Assembly: GCA_013397115.1 (NCBI GenBank)
Contig: VWZW01004026.1
Location: 1,116,652 to 1,180,651, forward strand
Direction of reading: 5' to 3'
DNA length: 64,000 bases
Origin: Edolisoma coerulescens
Taxonomy: Eukaryota > Chordata > Aves > Passeriformes > Campephagidae
A program made the position numbers and the translations under genes. How positions within the stretch are numbered: the stretch's first letter is position 1; the number at the start of each line of letters is the position of its first letter. Positions 27,734 to 39,614 of this stretch are shown here, one piece after another. The notes beneath the pieces are model-generated. The model was not told where the DNA came from and ran no database searches. It was given only the letters and a program-made list of their open reading frames with translations.

Positions 27734-29419
27734 ATGGCATCTGGGATGTCGTACTTTAGAGGTATCTGTCTATAGTTCTTGATTGTAGATTTCCAAATTT
27801 ACTCGAGTTCCTGACAGGTGATTTACCTACCTCAACCAAATGCAAGGAGCTCAGTGAGAAGAACAGAGGATTGAATACTCAGACCTGCTCAGCCTAAACC
27901 CGGGGGACCATGTATCATTCTATGTCTCCAGGGACAATAAATAGAACTTTAACAATTTCGTGTTTTGCAATGAACTCTGTTATGGCAACAAACAGCCAAC
28001 GAAAATGCATCTGCCATAAAAGAAAAAAACACTTTAGTATGTTAGTATAATTCCAAGTATTTTCAGTGATCATATATACATATGATATACAACCTAGGAT
28101 AAACCACTGATTAATGATCAGTGAAACGATTAATGAAACTGTCCTCTTCCTTCCTTTGGAAGGCTTGTATGTGGCTTGTAAAAGACAGCAGCTTGTCATT
28201 CCAAGTCATTACTAAATCATGGTCCAGGCCCACTGGTATTAAACACAATTCTTACCGTATGCCATTTTGAAGACACTCCTTTCAAAAAGAAAAAAAACAA
28301 AACAAAACACCAAACCCAAAGGCTCCTCTAAAACAGAGAGGGATTAATTGTGAGAAATAATCAGTTTTCAAATTCAGATAGAAATGTACACATGGAATGA
28401 TTAAAAAAAAAATATGGACCAGTCAGTATTTGGGTAAAAAGAACTTAACTTGCACAAAATTCATATATGAAATTAAATAAATTAGTATCAGTTGAATTTT
28501 AGAAACTTCCCACCTTTTGGACACCTTCCTAATCAGAATTACCATAATTCAGAATTCGTATCTCAAAACAGAAAATGGTTATCTCTGGATTAGGCCAAAC
28601 GTAATTTTTAAAATTCATTTTTCAGCTGCTAAGCTCCAAATAATTGGCTACGTTTGTTAACTACAGTATTAATTATAATGGATTTAAAAAAAAATACGAG
28701 AAGTGAAGGGTTGTAATCAAATGAAAGACAAATTATTCTGTTGTTCATGAAGTTTAGGTATCTGTGCAAACTGGCTGAATACTTCTTGTATGAATGTGTA
28801 TGTTTGGTGTGGGAAGAGCTCTTCAAAATCAGCTTCTAAGGAGCCAACTGGAAAGAAATAAATGATCAAGCAAATGAAAAACAGGCAAGAGTGTCACTCA
28901 GCCCTCTGGCTTCAGAGAGCTTAAAGCACATGATGATTTTTAATGGGTTGGTTTACTTGGCAAAAAAATGAAATAATTGTTCAGGTCCCCAAGAGATCCA
29001 TGATTTTCAATGTCTAAAAGCTTTTTAATCTGGATATGTTGAATTATACACAGATTTGAGGACTTCATAACCTTTGAGGATTAATCAGTTAATACCTAAC
29101 ATGAAATGTTACACAAATATACTGAAACATGGGCATGACAATTCATGGAATGTTTTAATAAAAAACAAGACTGAACAAGGCTGTGAGGAGGAAAGGCTTT
29201 CCATCATTTAAGCTAATACACTGAATAAACACTTTAAAAAATATCTTTGACATAAGTAACAAGTAAAAAAACAGGTACTAATTTTATAAAAACGTTCTTG
29301 AAAAGTAGAGAGTCTATATACCCAAATCTCATACAAAATGTCAGTAGCAAAAAAATGCCATTTACGATGACACAGCATCCAACCTCGAAGTACTGTACCC
29401 CTTCTGTGTGAACTGTTGA

Positions 29420-29600
29420 CATGTGTCCCCAATGCCATTTGCTGCGTGTCTCAGTGAAATAAGCAGTGCCGCTACGACGACAGCCACCGCCTCAACAAAC
29501 AGCGCCAGCAGAGTGGGATTTCGGGCCACGCTGTGCCATTATGCAGAATCCCACAAAAGCGGTTGCACAGCTACCAGCTACTCAGGAAGTGAGCAGTTGT
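29420..29600. other. CpG-bearing patch inside intron 1
   Basis: Around 29465-29570 CpG dinucleotides cluster ('gccgctacgacgacagcc', 'gcctcaacaaacagcgcc', 'tttcgggccacgctg') although the flanks are AT-rich with almost none. The open frames crossing it (from 29423 and 29466, plus strand) resemble no protein I know. It may be an internal regulatory element, an alternative start site, or a young GC-rich insertion. Confidence 0.4.
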
Positions 29601-31244
29601 ACACATAGGTATCAGAACAAAGCTTCTATAAAGCAGAATAAGAAGTCATTTTATGATTGAAAGCAAGATATATCCCATCTCAAATCTGTGTGATGTATTA
29701 CGGCAAATGACGAAGGAAGGATTATAGAGTTACTGAAAGTGCTTTAAAAATCGATCAAATTTTTCAAGACGTAAAGTTATGACACAAGAAAATGTCCATT
29801 AAGGCAGGAAAAAATTTAAAAATCACTGATTTCTGGGGAGTTAGGATCAATGTTTTTGTGTCTGAAATTGAGTGTGCAACCTTCACCCAAGGGGCAAGTA
29901 ATCTCTTTAACCTCACCTAAGGGACAATTCTACCTCACTTCCAAATCAGAAAGAATTGTTTTTACTTGTGAACCTGCTGTTTCCCTAATGATGACAGCTT
30001 GCTTTTTCTCTGCCCAGCTTCACAGTCCTGAGTTAAGTGAAGATCAGAAATGAATGATCACTGTACTTACCAGTGCAAAGGAAGGATAAGGAATGCTACG
30101 ATTCATCCCTGACACGGTGGTGCTAAAAGAGAAGCAATGCTGCTGCTATCTTTCTCAAGAACATGACGGTCACATTAAGACCAGTCCACCATACAGGAAG
30201 TAACATTTAAGTCCTCCATCAACTGAAAGAAGACATTACCCTTATACCTATGAATCATAATGAAACGGCAAGCTGTGCTTCAGTAAAGAAATTTAGTTTT
30301 TCTTACAGTCATCCCCTGATTCACAACAAGCCCATGAATTTTGTGCTTCTTAAAGGCACTCTCAGACACCCGTTGTTACTATGCCACATCTTTTCCCCAG
30401 CAACTTGTTCAGGAGAGATACTTTTGAGGAAAAGAAATGGCAGAGAGAAAAGGAATTGGGAAACATGACAGTATTTGATCTTGAAAGACTTCTGTATAAG
30501 TACTTTTCATTGATCATCAAGAATGGGAAATACTTATTAATATTGAGCTGCAATGGCATTTATAATTTCTTCTGTAAAGGAAATGCTGGTTTAAAATGAA
30601 GAGGAACCTTACACTCTGACAGCAGCATATTGATAAGCATTTTTGACTACACCACGGAATTGAAATGGATTTGGGTTTTTTATGGCTCCATCCCTTTTCT
30701 AACAGTTCATTTTGCCATTTGCAAAGACACGCTATTCCACTTATTTTTTGAATAATTTTTTGATTTAAAATTAATGTTGCGAGGCCCTCAAGAAGTATCA
30801 TAAAACATTTCAAAGCCAGCAGAATGATATAATTTTTATGCAGTGAGCCCTGTAGCACTGCATTTCAATTGTCACGATGACATCTTAATATTTCATAAAC
30901 GTTCTTCCTTATTTTATGAATTTCAGGCAGCTATCTAAAAAGCAGTCTGAGTAAAAAGAGTATTTGTTGAGTAACACATTTCCCTGGCTCATGCAAGTGG
31001 GCTTACTGAATCAAATCCTGCAGAATTATTCAAATGTTTGTCTGCATTGTTTATATTCTCCAATTCCAACGTATTTTCATCTCAAAATCAATCCATTCAG
31101 GTTTTTACTTTTACAGACATCCATCTGATAAATGTGAAAGTTAAGCATACACTTTAAAAAAATTATTTTATTTTCATTCTAATTCAGAACAACGAGAATT
31201 TTAGGACTGTGTTTAATTGTCATTTACATTCAAATCAAGGGTCC

Positions 31245-31260
31245 GTAGTAGTAGTAGTAG
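31245..31260. repeat. (GTA)5 microsatellite
   Basis: Five GTA units in a row plus a trailing G. A short trinucleotide repeat; no function implied. Confidence 0.85.
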
Positions 31261-34200
31261 TTTGTGTGGAAACATTAATTTGAGGTAGACTACTGTTATA
31301 TTATCACAGAAACCAGTTGCTATCAAGGCTGAATAGGTGTTAAGCTTGCTAGAAATGTTTGTCATTTTGGGGGTTTTTGTTTTATTTTTTTACTCTGTAA
31401 TTAATTGCACAGTTTTTAAAGACACAGTATAAGATGGATCCCTAATTAAAAGCAAAACAAAAAAAATCTGACTGAAGCTCCTTCCACTAATACAAAGACT
31501 GTAAATAAGGTAATTATATTTATCATGCTGTTTAAAATGATGGAGTTGTCTGAAGTTTGTGCCTAGAGATTAAACAGATGCTTTTATTCCTAGCTTTAAT
31601 TTTTACTTTCTCTGATATGTTGCAATTAATCAAACCAACATTAGAAACTTCTGTTAAAATAATTTATTTTTAATCTTATTATATCCTAGAAATCTTATTT
31701 TTGTGTTTGTTTTTTCCCTACATCAGAGACTTGCCATGTTTATACTACCTTAAAAGAGATAAGGAAACACAAAAAAACTGCAACAAAAGTATTTTTACAA
31801 TCTGTCTGTATAGAATTCAGCAGAAACTGAAGCACAAACTGTTTCCAAGCACAATGTCAGAATTTTTTTTTTTTTTAATATTTTGGGTAACTTTTTATAA
31901 CAAAATTAATGGCAGCATTCTCTGTCCTTAGGCAAACAACAGTTTCCCTTTCTATATACATTCAGTGTCTTGTAGCTTATTCACACTAGCTCCTAAATAC
32001 TATGGAGAAAAATCCATAACATATGCATAATATTTCAATGGTGAACTTTATAGCCCGTTATAGACTCTCATTTGAAAATTTTCATCAATACTATTATTAA
32101 ATATTTTGTTATTATCAGTTACTGTCTTTTTGTAATCTCTCTGCCTTCTGCAAACATATTTCTGCTACTATTCCTCAGCTGCCCTCCAACTATGAAGCAA
32201 ATGACATGGAAAAGTTTGTTTTGTTGAGTAACATATCTATTGTCCAGAACAAGCACAAATTGCAGATGATGAGCAGTTACTAAACTCTGGGAGTTTAAAA
32301 CCAGAATTCTGCTTTGGGCTTATATATAAAATATTACACCATGAAATAATTAGATCACTGAAATGAAATAATTGGAGTCATAATGCTGTAACTCTACTCT
32401 TTTATCACTGTATGCATAGCTGGATTTCTACATATTACAGAACAGTAAGACCTAAGCTTTGTAAAGAACCTGGATTGTATTTTCTAAAGGGAAAAACACA
32501 TTTATAATGTGAAAATGTATAGATACTTAGTATTTAGCACACCTGAAATTGCATTGTCCTAATAATGACTAGAATAAACCTTTAAACACAGCTAAAATAC
32601 TTTGTCTAACCATGACATAAGTGGCATAATCCCCTAAGAAGATTTTTCTCCCAAGGAGGATAAATTTTAATTGCATTTTTTGTTAGTACAAAAAGTTATG
32701 GAAAACAATTTGTAGTTACAAAAGCACTACAGACTGGTAGAAGATACACATTACCAAATGTTACTAGTGGACCAGACTCTTTGGAAGTCATGAATGAAAG
32801 AATTTCATTTCACAATTAAAAAAAAAATCCAACATATATTACTGATTAGCATATGCACCTGTTCATTAAAAGCGAATGAGTTTGCTCTATTATAGTACAC
32901 TTATTTGCTGAATTTTATGTGCTTGAGTTTAGACATGCAAATCTACACTTCTACTTAAAGATCTGCAGAGGGTTTAAGTGAGCCAGGCACTCAAGATTTT
33001 TGACAGAAAGTTCATACTGTAAGTAATATTATTAATAGGTCCTAATTTTGTTAAAGACAAAAGGCATGTTATGTCTTGTTTAGCCGACATCATCTCCATT
33101 TTACTGATGAAAAGTAAAATGGAAAATAAAATGGAAAGGTGAACTCTGGTGATTTTAAACATTGTGAGCAAGGCATAAAGTGGACCACATGGGCTTCAGG
33201 GTAACTTCTGGAGTAATTACAGAGGAAAACAGAGACAAAATGATACAGAGTTCTGGTAAAGAAGATATGAAATCAGTTAAAGCATCACTGAGAAGCCAGG
33301 ATAAAAGGAAGAAAAAAGTGAAGAAGTCAGACTTGCTAGAGAAGTTCTACACCACTCTCATAAAAAACTCCCCCTTAAAATAATACTCTTTTATTAGTAT
33401 TGAGGCAACTAATTTCACATGAAATAGTAGTACATTAAATTGAATCTCTAGTGTGAAGATGGTAGTTTGATTCCTATTCTTCTGTCAGCATCCTTACTCT
33501 TCTCAGGGCACCTTACCCACGCTAAAAAATGATTCAGTCTCATATGAATACATAACCAAAGAAAAATTTCTCCCATTTTTGCAAGAAAAATTACACATTC
33601 AACTATTAATACAGTTGCTATCAATGTAAGGCCTCCTCTCCCACCTTCAAAGCACACCTTGATGACATTAATCCAGAATTATTTCACCTGCAGCCAGGGA
33701 TAAGCTTAACATAATGGAATCTTTCTAAAGTCAGGTTGATTAAAACAGCCCTATGAATGCAAACCAAGCTAAAAATAGGTGCTAAATTATTTTAATCTTG
33801 TTATTGAATAGTAACAAGTAACAAAATGAAACCAATTTATATTATACAAATTGGTTTCTCTGCTCTAAAAGATCTCAGGAAATGGCACAGCATTTCGTTA
33901 TGGGTGTGAAGGAAGGAAAAGAGTTGCAACACCTGAAGACTTGTTTCATACAGCTGTGCTTTTAACATAGAAACAGGTTTTAAAAGATTCTGAGCAAACA
34001 CATCCTATAGATCTTAGGATTTGGGTTAGAGCCTTTTGAAAAACCTGAAGAAAAAGTGAGATTTAACCCAAAAGAACATGAAGTCTCAATAGCTTTGTAC
34101 GTCTAGGCTCAGACACCCTTGTTGAAAGCAGTGCAGAGGATTGCCAGTTATTTGAAACATGACATGCACATGCTTAGGAATTACGTCTGGCAGATAAACA

Positions 34201-34603
34201 CACCATTACATCCAGCATCCACTAGCACCCTCAGCACAGACCTCCCTGCCCAATTCACAGCATGATGCCATGAGAAAAATGAGTGTTACTCCTTGCAATC
34301 TCAGGTATGCAGGAATATGAAACGATGCACACAACAGCTTTATGACAGTGATGGTGTGTTGCAGTGCACGTGGCTAAAGCCACACTGGAGGCAAAGTGGT
34401 GGACAGGCACCAGAGACACTGCAGTCTAATCCCTACATTGTAGTTATGGCGAGTTCCCAGGTTCCCAATCACTTCTAGTTTACATGTTTTCAGTTTTTTG
34501 GTTAATGAGATTTCTGCCCAGTTTTATGTATGACACTATGTTTATGCATATCCCCTTGTTAAATATGTATGTTTCCAGAAGGTTCTTTCTTCTTTGATGC
34601 CCC

Positions 34604-34691
34604 ATTGGTTGTTCCCTGTGTTCCCCTCCCCTAAACTGTCCCCATTGGTCATTCCCCTGTTATCTCCTCCCATGTTATCTTTCCCCATTGG
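34604..34691 (+). promoter_or_regulatory. Three CCAAT-type modules in LTR U3
   Basis: ATTGG pentamers at 34604-34608, 34644-34648 and 34687-34691 each follow a C-rich stretch. Inverted CCAAT boxes are NF-Y sites, and repeated NF-Y sites are a known feature of active LTR promoters. The near-regular 40-bp spacing suggests a duplicated U3 enhancer unit. Confidence 0.6.
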
Positions 34692-34724
34692 TTGTTCTCC
34701 TTCTCTCCACCCCTTTTTGCCCCC

Positions 34725-34788
34725 ATATAAAACCCTGGACACTCCATTGTCCCCTGCCTTTTGCCCCTGGGCTCCCCAGTGGAATAAA
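34725..34788 (+). promoter_or_regulatory. LTR TATA box and poly(A) signal
   Basis: ATATAAAA at 34725-34732 followed by AATAAA at 34783-34788. This order and spacing fit a short R region in which transcription starts about 25-30 bp after the TATA box. Both motifs are intact. Confidence 0.65.
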
Positions 34789-34976
34789 CCTGCTGGGACC
34801 CATACAAAAGACCCCTCTCTCCTTCTTTGTCTCTGCTGGCGCTCGAGCACCACCTTTGTTCAGGGCTTGCTCCTCGAGGAGGAGACAGCTGTTCCGTGTG
34901 CTGCAGCAGCAGCCAGCGAATGCTGCAGCGGGACACTGTGGGTCTCGGGCAGCCCTAACAGCGTCAGTGGTATAAC

Positions 34977-37439
34977 AACAAACACACAGACAAAAATGCC
35001 TCTCAAGAATGGGTCTTTCCCCATCTGACTGTCATTCTCATAGCAAGATGACCTGCTCTATGCTAAGGCAAAGCATTTAACATACAGACACACAAAGAGG
35101 TTATTTACTGCATGACTTGTCACTAAGCCACGCTGAATTACACATAACACAGATAACCGATACGTAAAACATTTCCCGCATAACAGTTCGTATAAATAGT
35201 CTTTGAATGCCACTGCTGTAAGACCTTTAAATGTCTATCAGGAGTTGAAAAGAAGGGATGGCCAAGCTGTCGCAAACGAGGAAGACTTTTAGCTATCCTG
35301 TGCCAAATTCTTCATGCAGACCCATGGTCACCAAATCCATCATACAGGAAGAACAACCTCTCTCCCTCCCTGTATGGTTTCTGCAGGACCACTAACAGTG
35401 GCCTGGAATTAATTCTACACTGAGAGTCAACCTCATATTATATCATAGGTAAAATAAAAGATACCTTTGTCTTCTCAGTGCTTTGCTATCCATGTGCTCA
35501 GATTTGTGCTGAAGTTAGCTCAGCTCTCCTTTAATTTCAGTGTGTTGGACTGATGTATTTGTAAGAAAAGGATAGTGAAACAGTATATGGAACCAGAAAT
35601 AAGTGTATAAAACCAGAACCTGACATAAAATTGTACTGCATCATTTCATAAGCTTCAAGGAGAATACCCACAAAACGATTACATATTGGAGACACAGATT
35701 TCAGGAGCACTTGTCTTTTAAGAATTAAAAGTGTTGGTAATACAAGAGAGTGGCATGCCAATACTGCATAGAAATTGCTCAAAGGCCCTTCAGACATAAA
35801 ATTGTGAAGCTGGTTTATCTAAAAGCCAGGAAGTGCCTGAGGTCTCAATACTCCTCAAGTAAATGCTGGAAAATATTGAACCCAGGCCTACAAGTGTACA
35901 GCACATATTAACATAATTCAGTCAGTCTTAAACCCACATAATTCAATTTCTCACAGTGTTATTTAGTAAGCTCTTAGATTCAGGTTTCTGTGATAAGATA
36001 ACCACACATGTTCCCATTTTTGATGGGAAGATTAAAGATCGCATAACACAAGGAAGGAAAATCCTATCTTATGCAAGATAAAAATGGCTTAAAATCCCAC
36101 AGACTGAAATCAAGATTTTCCTTTTATACTGGGATCTGCCTCTAAGCCACCAATACTGTCATTCCTGTCATTCTGGAAGTGACCTCTCAACAGAAGTCCT
36201 GAGAAACAGTACAGAAACATGCATGGAGGAAGAAGCTTCTGTCATAATACATATTATAATGACTTCAAACCAGTATGACATCTTGCTATTCATTGACTGA
36301 CAACTCTGAAATGCTTTAGATAGGTGAAGTTCTCACTATGTGGCTTATGCATGCCCTTCTAAGCAGAGTAGCAGAGACACATCTTATTTTTCAAATCGAT
36401 TAAATTGCATTCGACAATTTGTCTAAAGTAATTTTGGTGAAATTAAATATATTTCTTTACTTGATTCCTGCTCCTTTGCCATCTCTTTCACAATCTAGAT
36501 GCATAACTATTATAGTAAGTATCTTTAGAGTTTAGACAAAAATGTCAGGTAACAACTCTTTCTAATGAAACTATTATTCACACAAGTAATTTCTCTTGTT
36601 TATTTTTGCTACAAGAAATTATTATTTTTGTTTAACTCAATTGCAACAAGGAGTTGTAAATGTCAAACATTGTCCTTTAATTACTACTATTATTTACACT
36701 TTTGTTAGAAATTATATAAAACAATTGAAAGAAGTATTCATTTAATAAATCAGCATTTCATTCAGGTATGAAAGGCCATAGACTATAAGGTAAAAGGATA
36801 AAATGACTTTCATATTCACTAATGTAAATGCAAGTTCAGTTATGCAACTACTTTCCAACAACGTTACCAGTAAAGAGAAATATTCAGCTAATTCACCTTA
36901 AATTAAGGTATCATGAAATCTGTCTAGCAGCTTAAGAGGGAGGACTACAAAGATAAACAGACTTACACAAGGTTTGAACTGGTGTGAAAAACAGCGTATG
37001 TTTTGAGGAAGTCTGCACTTGCATACCTTCTCAAAACAAGCTGGGCTTTTAATGTTGTGTTCAGTCAACCTCCTGCTTGCTTTTCCATCAGTGTAGCATC
37101 GTTGCATAAACCCACAATCAAAAAAAAAAAAAAATTTTGCTGAGCAGCCACATTAGCTACATGAGAGGACACTGATTCTCAATTCCATAAATAAGACTGT
37201 TACTCTCATCACATGTTTCTGCACTTTACAAATAAAGACCTTGGCATTCTTTCACTCTGCATGGGTTGTCTTCTCATTCAGCACTTAGTTTCACATCAGT
37301 TCCACTTGCTGGAAGCTCCTTATTCAGATTTAATCTAATACTGATGATTATTACCAAGACGACAGGCAAAAAAGGGAGTGTGAAATATGAACACAGAGCT
37401 TGAAAAAGATTACTCTCATCACTGATGAGACAAGAATCA
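34977..37439. other. Intron 1 between two LTR-type blocks
   Basis: AT-rich DNA with no recognised feature, except a 14-base poly(A) at 37122. No retroviral internal sequence follows the LTR at 34.5 kb. Confidence 0.5.
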
Positions 37440-37990
37440 CATAGCAGCAAATCAAACCATGTGACTTGCTGGCGCCACCAAGGCTCTTAAATGGTTGAAT
37501 GGAGAAACTAGTTAGCAAAGACTAGTGTCCAAAGAGAGGAAACACATATGAACTCTAACATTGCTGAGAAAGCAGCATGTGAAAGTTTCCCAAGGACTGA
37601 TAAGTTCTGGAGTCCAATTGTCCCACTGAGACTGCACTCACGACACTGACCACTTGTTAGAAGGACAAGGCCAGGGCCACACACAAACATCAACAAGATG
37701 TTGTACAGCTCATGCCATCCAAGAAAGCAGTTTCTGAGACACACAGACAAAAGCTGTGGCATCATTTGCAGACCTGATAAGTGAACAGCCCCCTGAAGCT
37801 CTTCCTCAGCACCTATTTAGAAGCCCCTCCAGGCATGCCTGCACAGTCCTCTGCTTCTGGGTAGACAGTACACAGCCACACGGGCTTACTGAATAAAAGG
37901 TGACCTAAGCAACACTGGTTGTGATTTGTGTATCACCTCAACTGCTGCTTCTACTAGGAGAAAGGGAATTTACAACGCTGACAAAGAGGT
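37440..37990 (+). mobile_element. Candidate LTR of an old endogenous retrovirus
   Basis: A GC-richer block with a TATA-like TATTTAGAAG (about 37812) and an AATAAAA poly(A)-type signal in 'actgaataaaaggtgacc' (about 37890), followed by a G/T-rich stretch. This order and spacing are LTR-like. It lies just upstream of the CR1 copy at 38.26 kb. The family is not recognised, and the borders are set only by change in composition. Confidence 0.35.
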
Positions 37991-38257
37991 AGTATGATGG
38001 CTGTTTGTAGAGATGGAACCAAGAGAAACATTATCTTAATTGTCTGCGGTTTTCTAGGCCTCCAGTAGAGAAGATATTAGCTAAGAGCAATGCTTGAACA
38101 AGTGTGCTGGCATTCACTGAGCTCCAAAGAAAACGGTCGTGCTGCCAAATGTAATTTTTCCAGCTGCCAGAAAGGCTTGGTAAGTCCAAAGTCCTATGAC
38201 CTTGGACAGAAACTAAACCTTTGCAGACACGCAGGTAGACTTCCACCGGGGAAAAGG

Positions 38258-38543
38258 GTGAAGAACAGAGGTAACAAGGGGCAGGGCAAAAGGAAATGGC
38301 CTCAGGCTGTGCCAGGAAAGATTCTGGTTGGACATTGGGAAGAATTTTTTCACAAAAAGCATTGTCAAGCACTGGAATGGGCTGCGCAGGGAATTAATAG
38401 AGTCACCATCCCTGGAAGCATTAAAGAAACAAATGGACATGGCACTTGTTGCTATGGTTTAGTTCACATTGTGGTGTTTAGTAAAAGGTTCGACTTGATG
38501 ATCTTGTAGGTCTTTTCCAACCTTAATGATTCTATGATTCTAT
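38258..38543 (+). mobile_element. CR1 LINE 3' end with octamer tail
   Basis: The sequence follows the last few hundred bases of CR1: 'ggttggacattgggaagaa', then 'gcactggaatgggctgc', 'agagtcaccatccctgga', and 'cgacttgatgatcttgtag' with 'tcttttccaacc'. It ends in ATTCTATGATTCTAT (38529-38543), the short octamer repeat that marks the CR1 3' terminus. The good match makes it the youngest CR1 copy in the window. Sequence just upstream (38031-38257) does not obviously belong to it. The open frames crossing it on both strands are element readings. Confidence 0.92.
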
Positions 38544-39576
38544 AAAATGAAAGGAGATTATGTTGACAGAAGCTGCTTTTGTGGGGCAAACAAAAGAAGG
38601 AAAGAAATTTTTCAGTTTTGATTACCGGAGTAGAAATAAGCTGCTGACTCAACAGCACGGGCAGCAGATGCATAAAAGAAAAAGGTTCAGAGAGTTTTAG
38701 AGAGTAAAACACAAATTGTAGCTGCTTTTTCTCTATTATTCATCATAGATGGCTGTTGAATTGCCTAAATGTTGGTAGTAAAGGGCCAACTGAAACCTGG
38801 AACTAAAACATTAACCTGTCTTCCCTAATCTTTCCCTTTTATGTTTATCCTGGCCACATATGATTAACATCACTGAACTGGATGATCCCAGGCTTGCTTT
38901 ATCTTCTTTGAAAACAACATCTGACATCATGTATTTAGCTATGTTTTCAAATGTACCAGTCAAGTGCCTGAAAATTTACAGGTTTTTTTGTCCAGTTACA
39001 TCAATAATACATTATGAACCACTGCAGCTGCAAGAAAGTAAATTCAAAAGGCAGATCTAGTCAAACATTTAACAACTGTATTGCAACATGTGTGCAGCTT
39101 ATATATCATCGTGTTTGCACATGCCATTATATTAATGTGCAGTTAAAACAGCCCCACAGTAAGAAATCAGGCAGGACCTTTTCTCCTGCAGCAAAATCCC
39201 TCCTACACAAGACTACCAAGTATTATGGGCTAAAAGTGCCATTATAACAAGTGTAACAACGCTAGAAACTATCAGCTGCAATTTTAGCTACAGAACTTAC
39301 ATTCCTTTATTCCTCATTTAGAAAATGTTTTTCATACATTATATTGAGTGTTTCTAAAGTTTCCTTCATTTGCTCATTCCAACTGCTTACTTCAGTTTCA
39401 CCACGTCTATTTTCTGCTTGTCCAGCACTGTCTGAAATCTCTCTCCAGAGCAGCGACAATGTATTGTGAAAGAGAGTGAATCAAGTTAATAGCCATGCTT
39501 GCTACATTTATGATGCATCAAAGAGTCGTAAGGGGAAAATGCAACTATGGAAACAAACTGTTTCTTCATTTTAGCC

Positions 39577-39614
39577 TTTTTTTCTTTCTCTTTTTTTTAA
39601 ATTTTTTTTTCTTC
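39577..39614. repeat. T-rich low-complexity tract
   Basis: An almost pure T/C run broken by a few A. On the DOK6 sense strand this is a poly(A)-like tract. Similar short tracts occur at about 10386-10412, 31862-31877, 37122-37135, 46849-46866, 57404-57436 and 59216-59240. Confidence 0.8.

Larger units (their letters stand above)
17651..34482. other. Intron 1, long AT-rich stretch
   Basis: Holds the GC-richer block at 20.1-20.5 kb, an octamer element at 25.3 kb, the C-tract at 27.7 kb, the CpG patch at 29.5 kb and small microsatellites ((ATT)n near 27091, (GTA)5 at 31245). The rest shows no feature I can name. Confidence 0.5.
34483..34976 (+). mobile_element. Well-preserved solo LTR with intact promoter landmarks
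   Basis: The region reads as U3-R-U5. U3 carries three CCCATTGGT modules (ATTGG at 34604, 34644 and 34687), spaced 40 and 43 bp apart. A TATA box ATATAAAA lies at 34725-34732, and a poly(A) signal AATAAA at 34783-34788 sits about 55 bp downstream. A GT-rich and pyrimidine-rich segment follows. U5 runs on to about 34976 ('cagtggtataaca'). No gag, pol or env sequence lies beside it. The 5' edge is uncertain: 34483 and 34515 both offer a TG. The intact TATA and AATAAA suggest a younger insertion than the LTR at 17 kb. It points antisense to DOK6. Confidence 0.78.

Noticed and set aside
33180..33383. Lys-rich 67-codon frame that looks somewhat protein-like
   Set aside because: A-rich DNA gives Lys-rich frames. 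I could match it to no family, and there are no splice or promoter signals around it.
34542..35028. Four overlapping frames of 95-144 codons on both strands
   Set aside because: They lie within the C-rich LTR, and their length comes from its composition.
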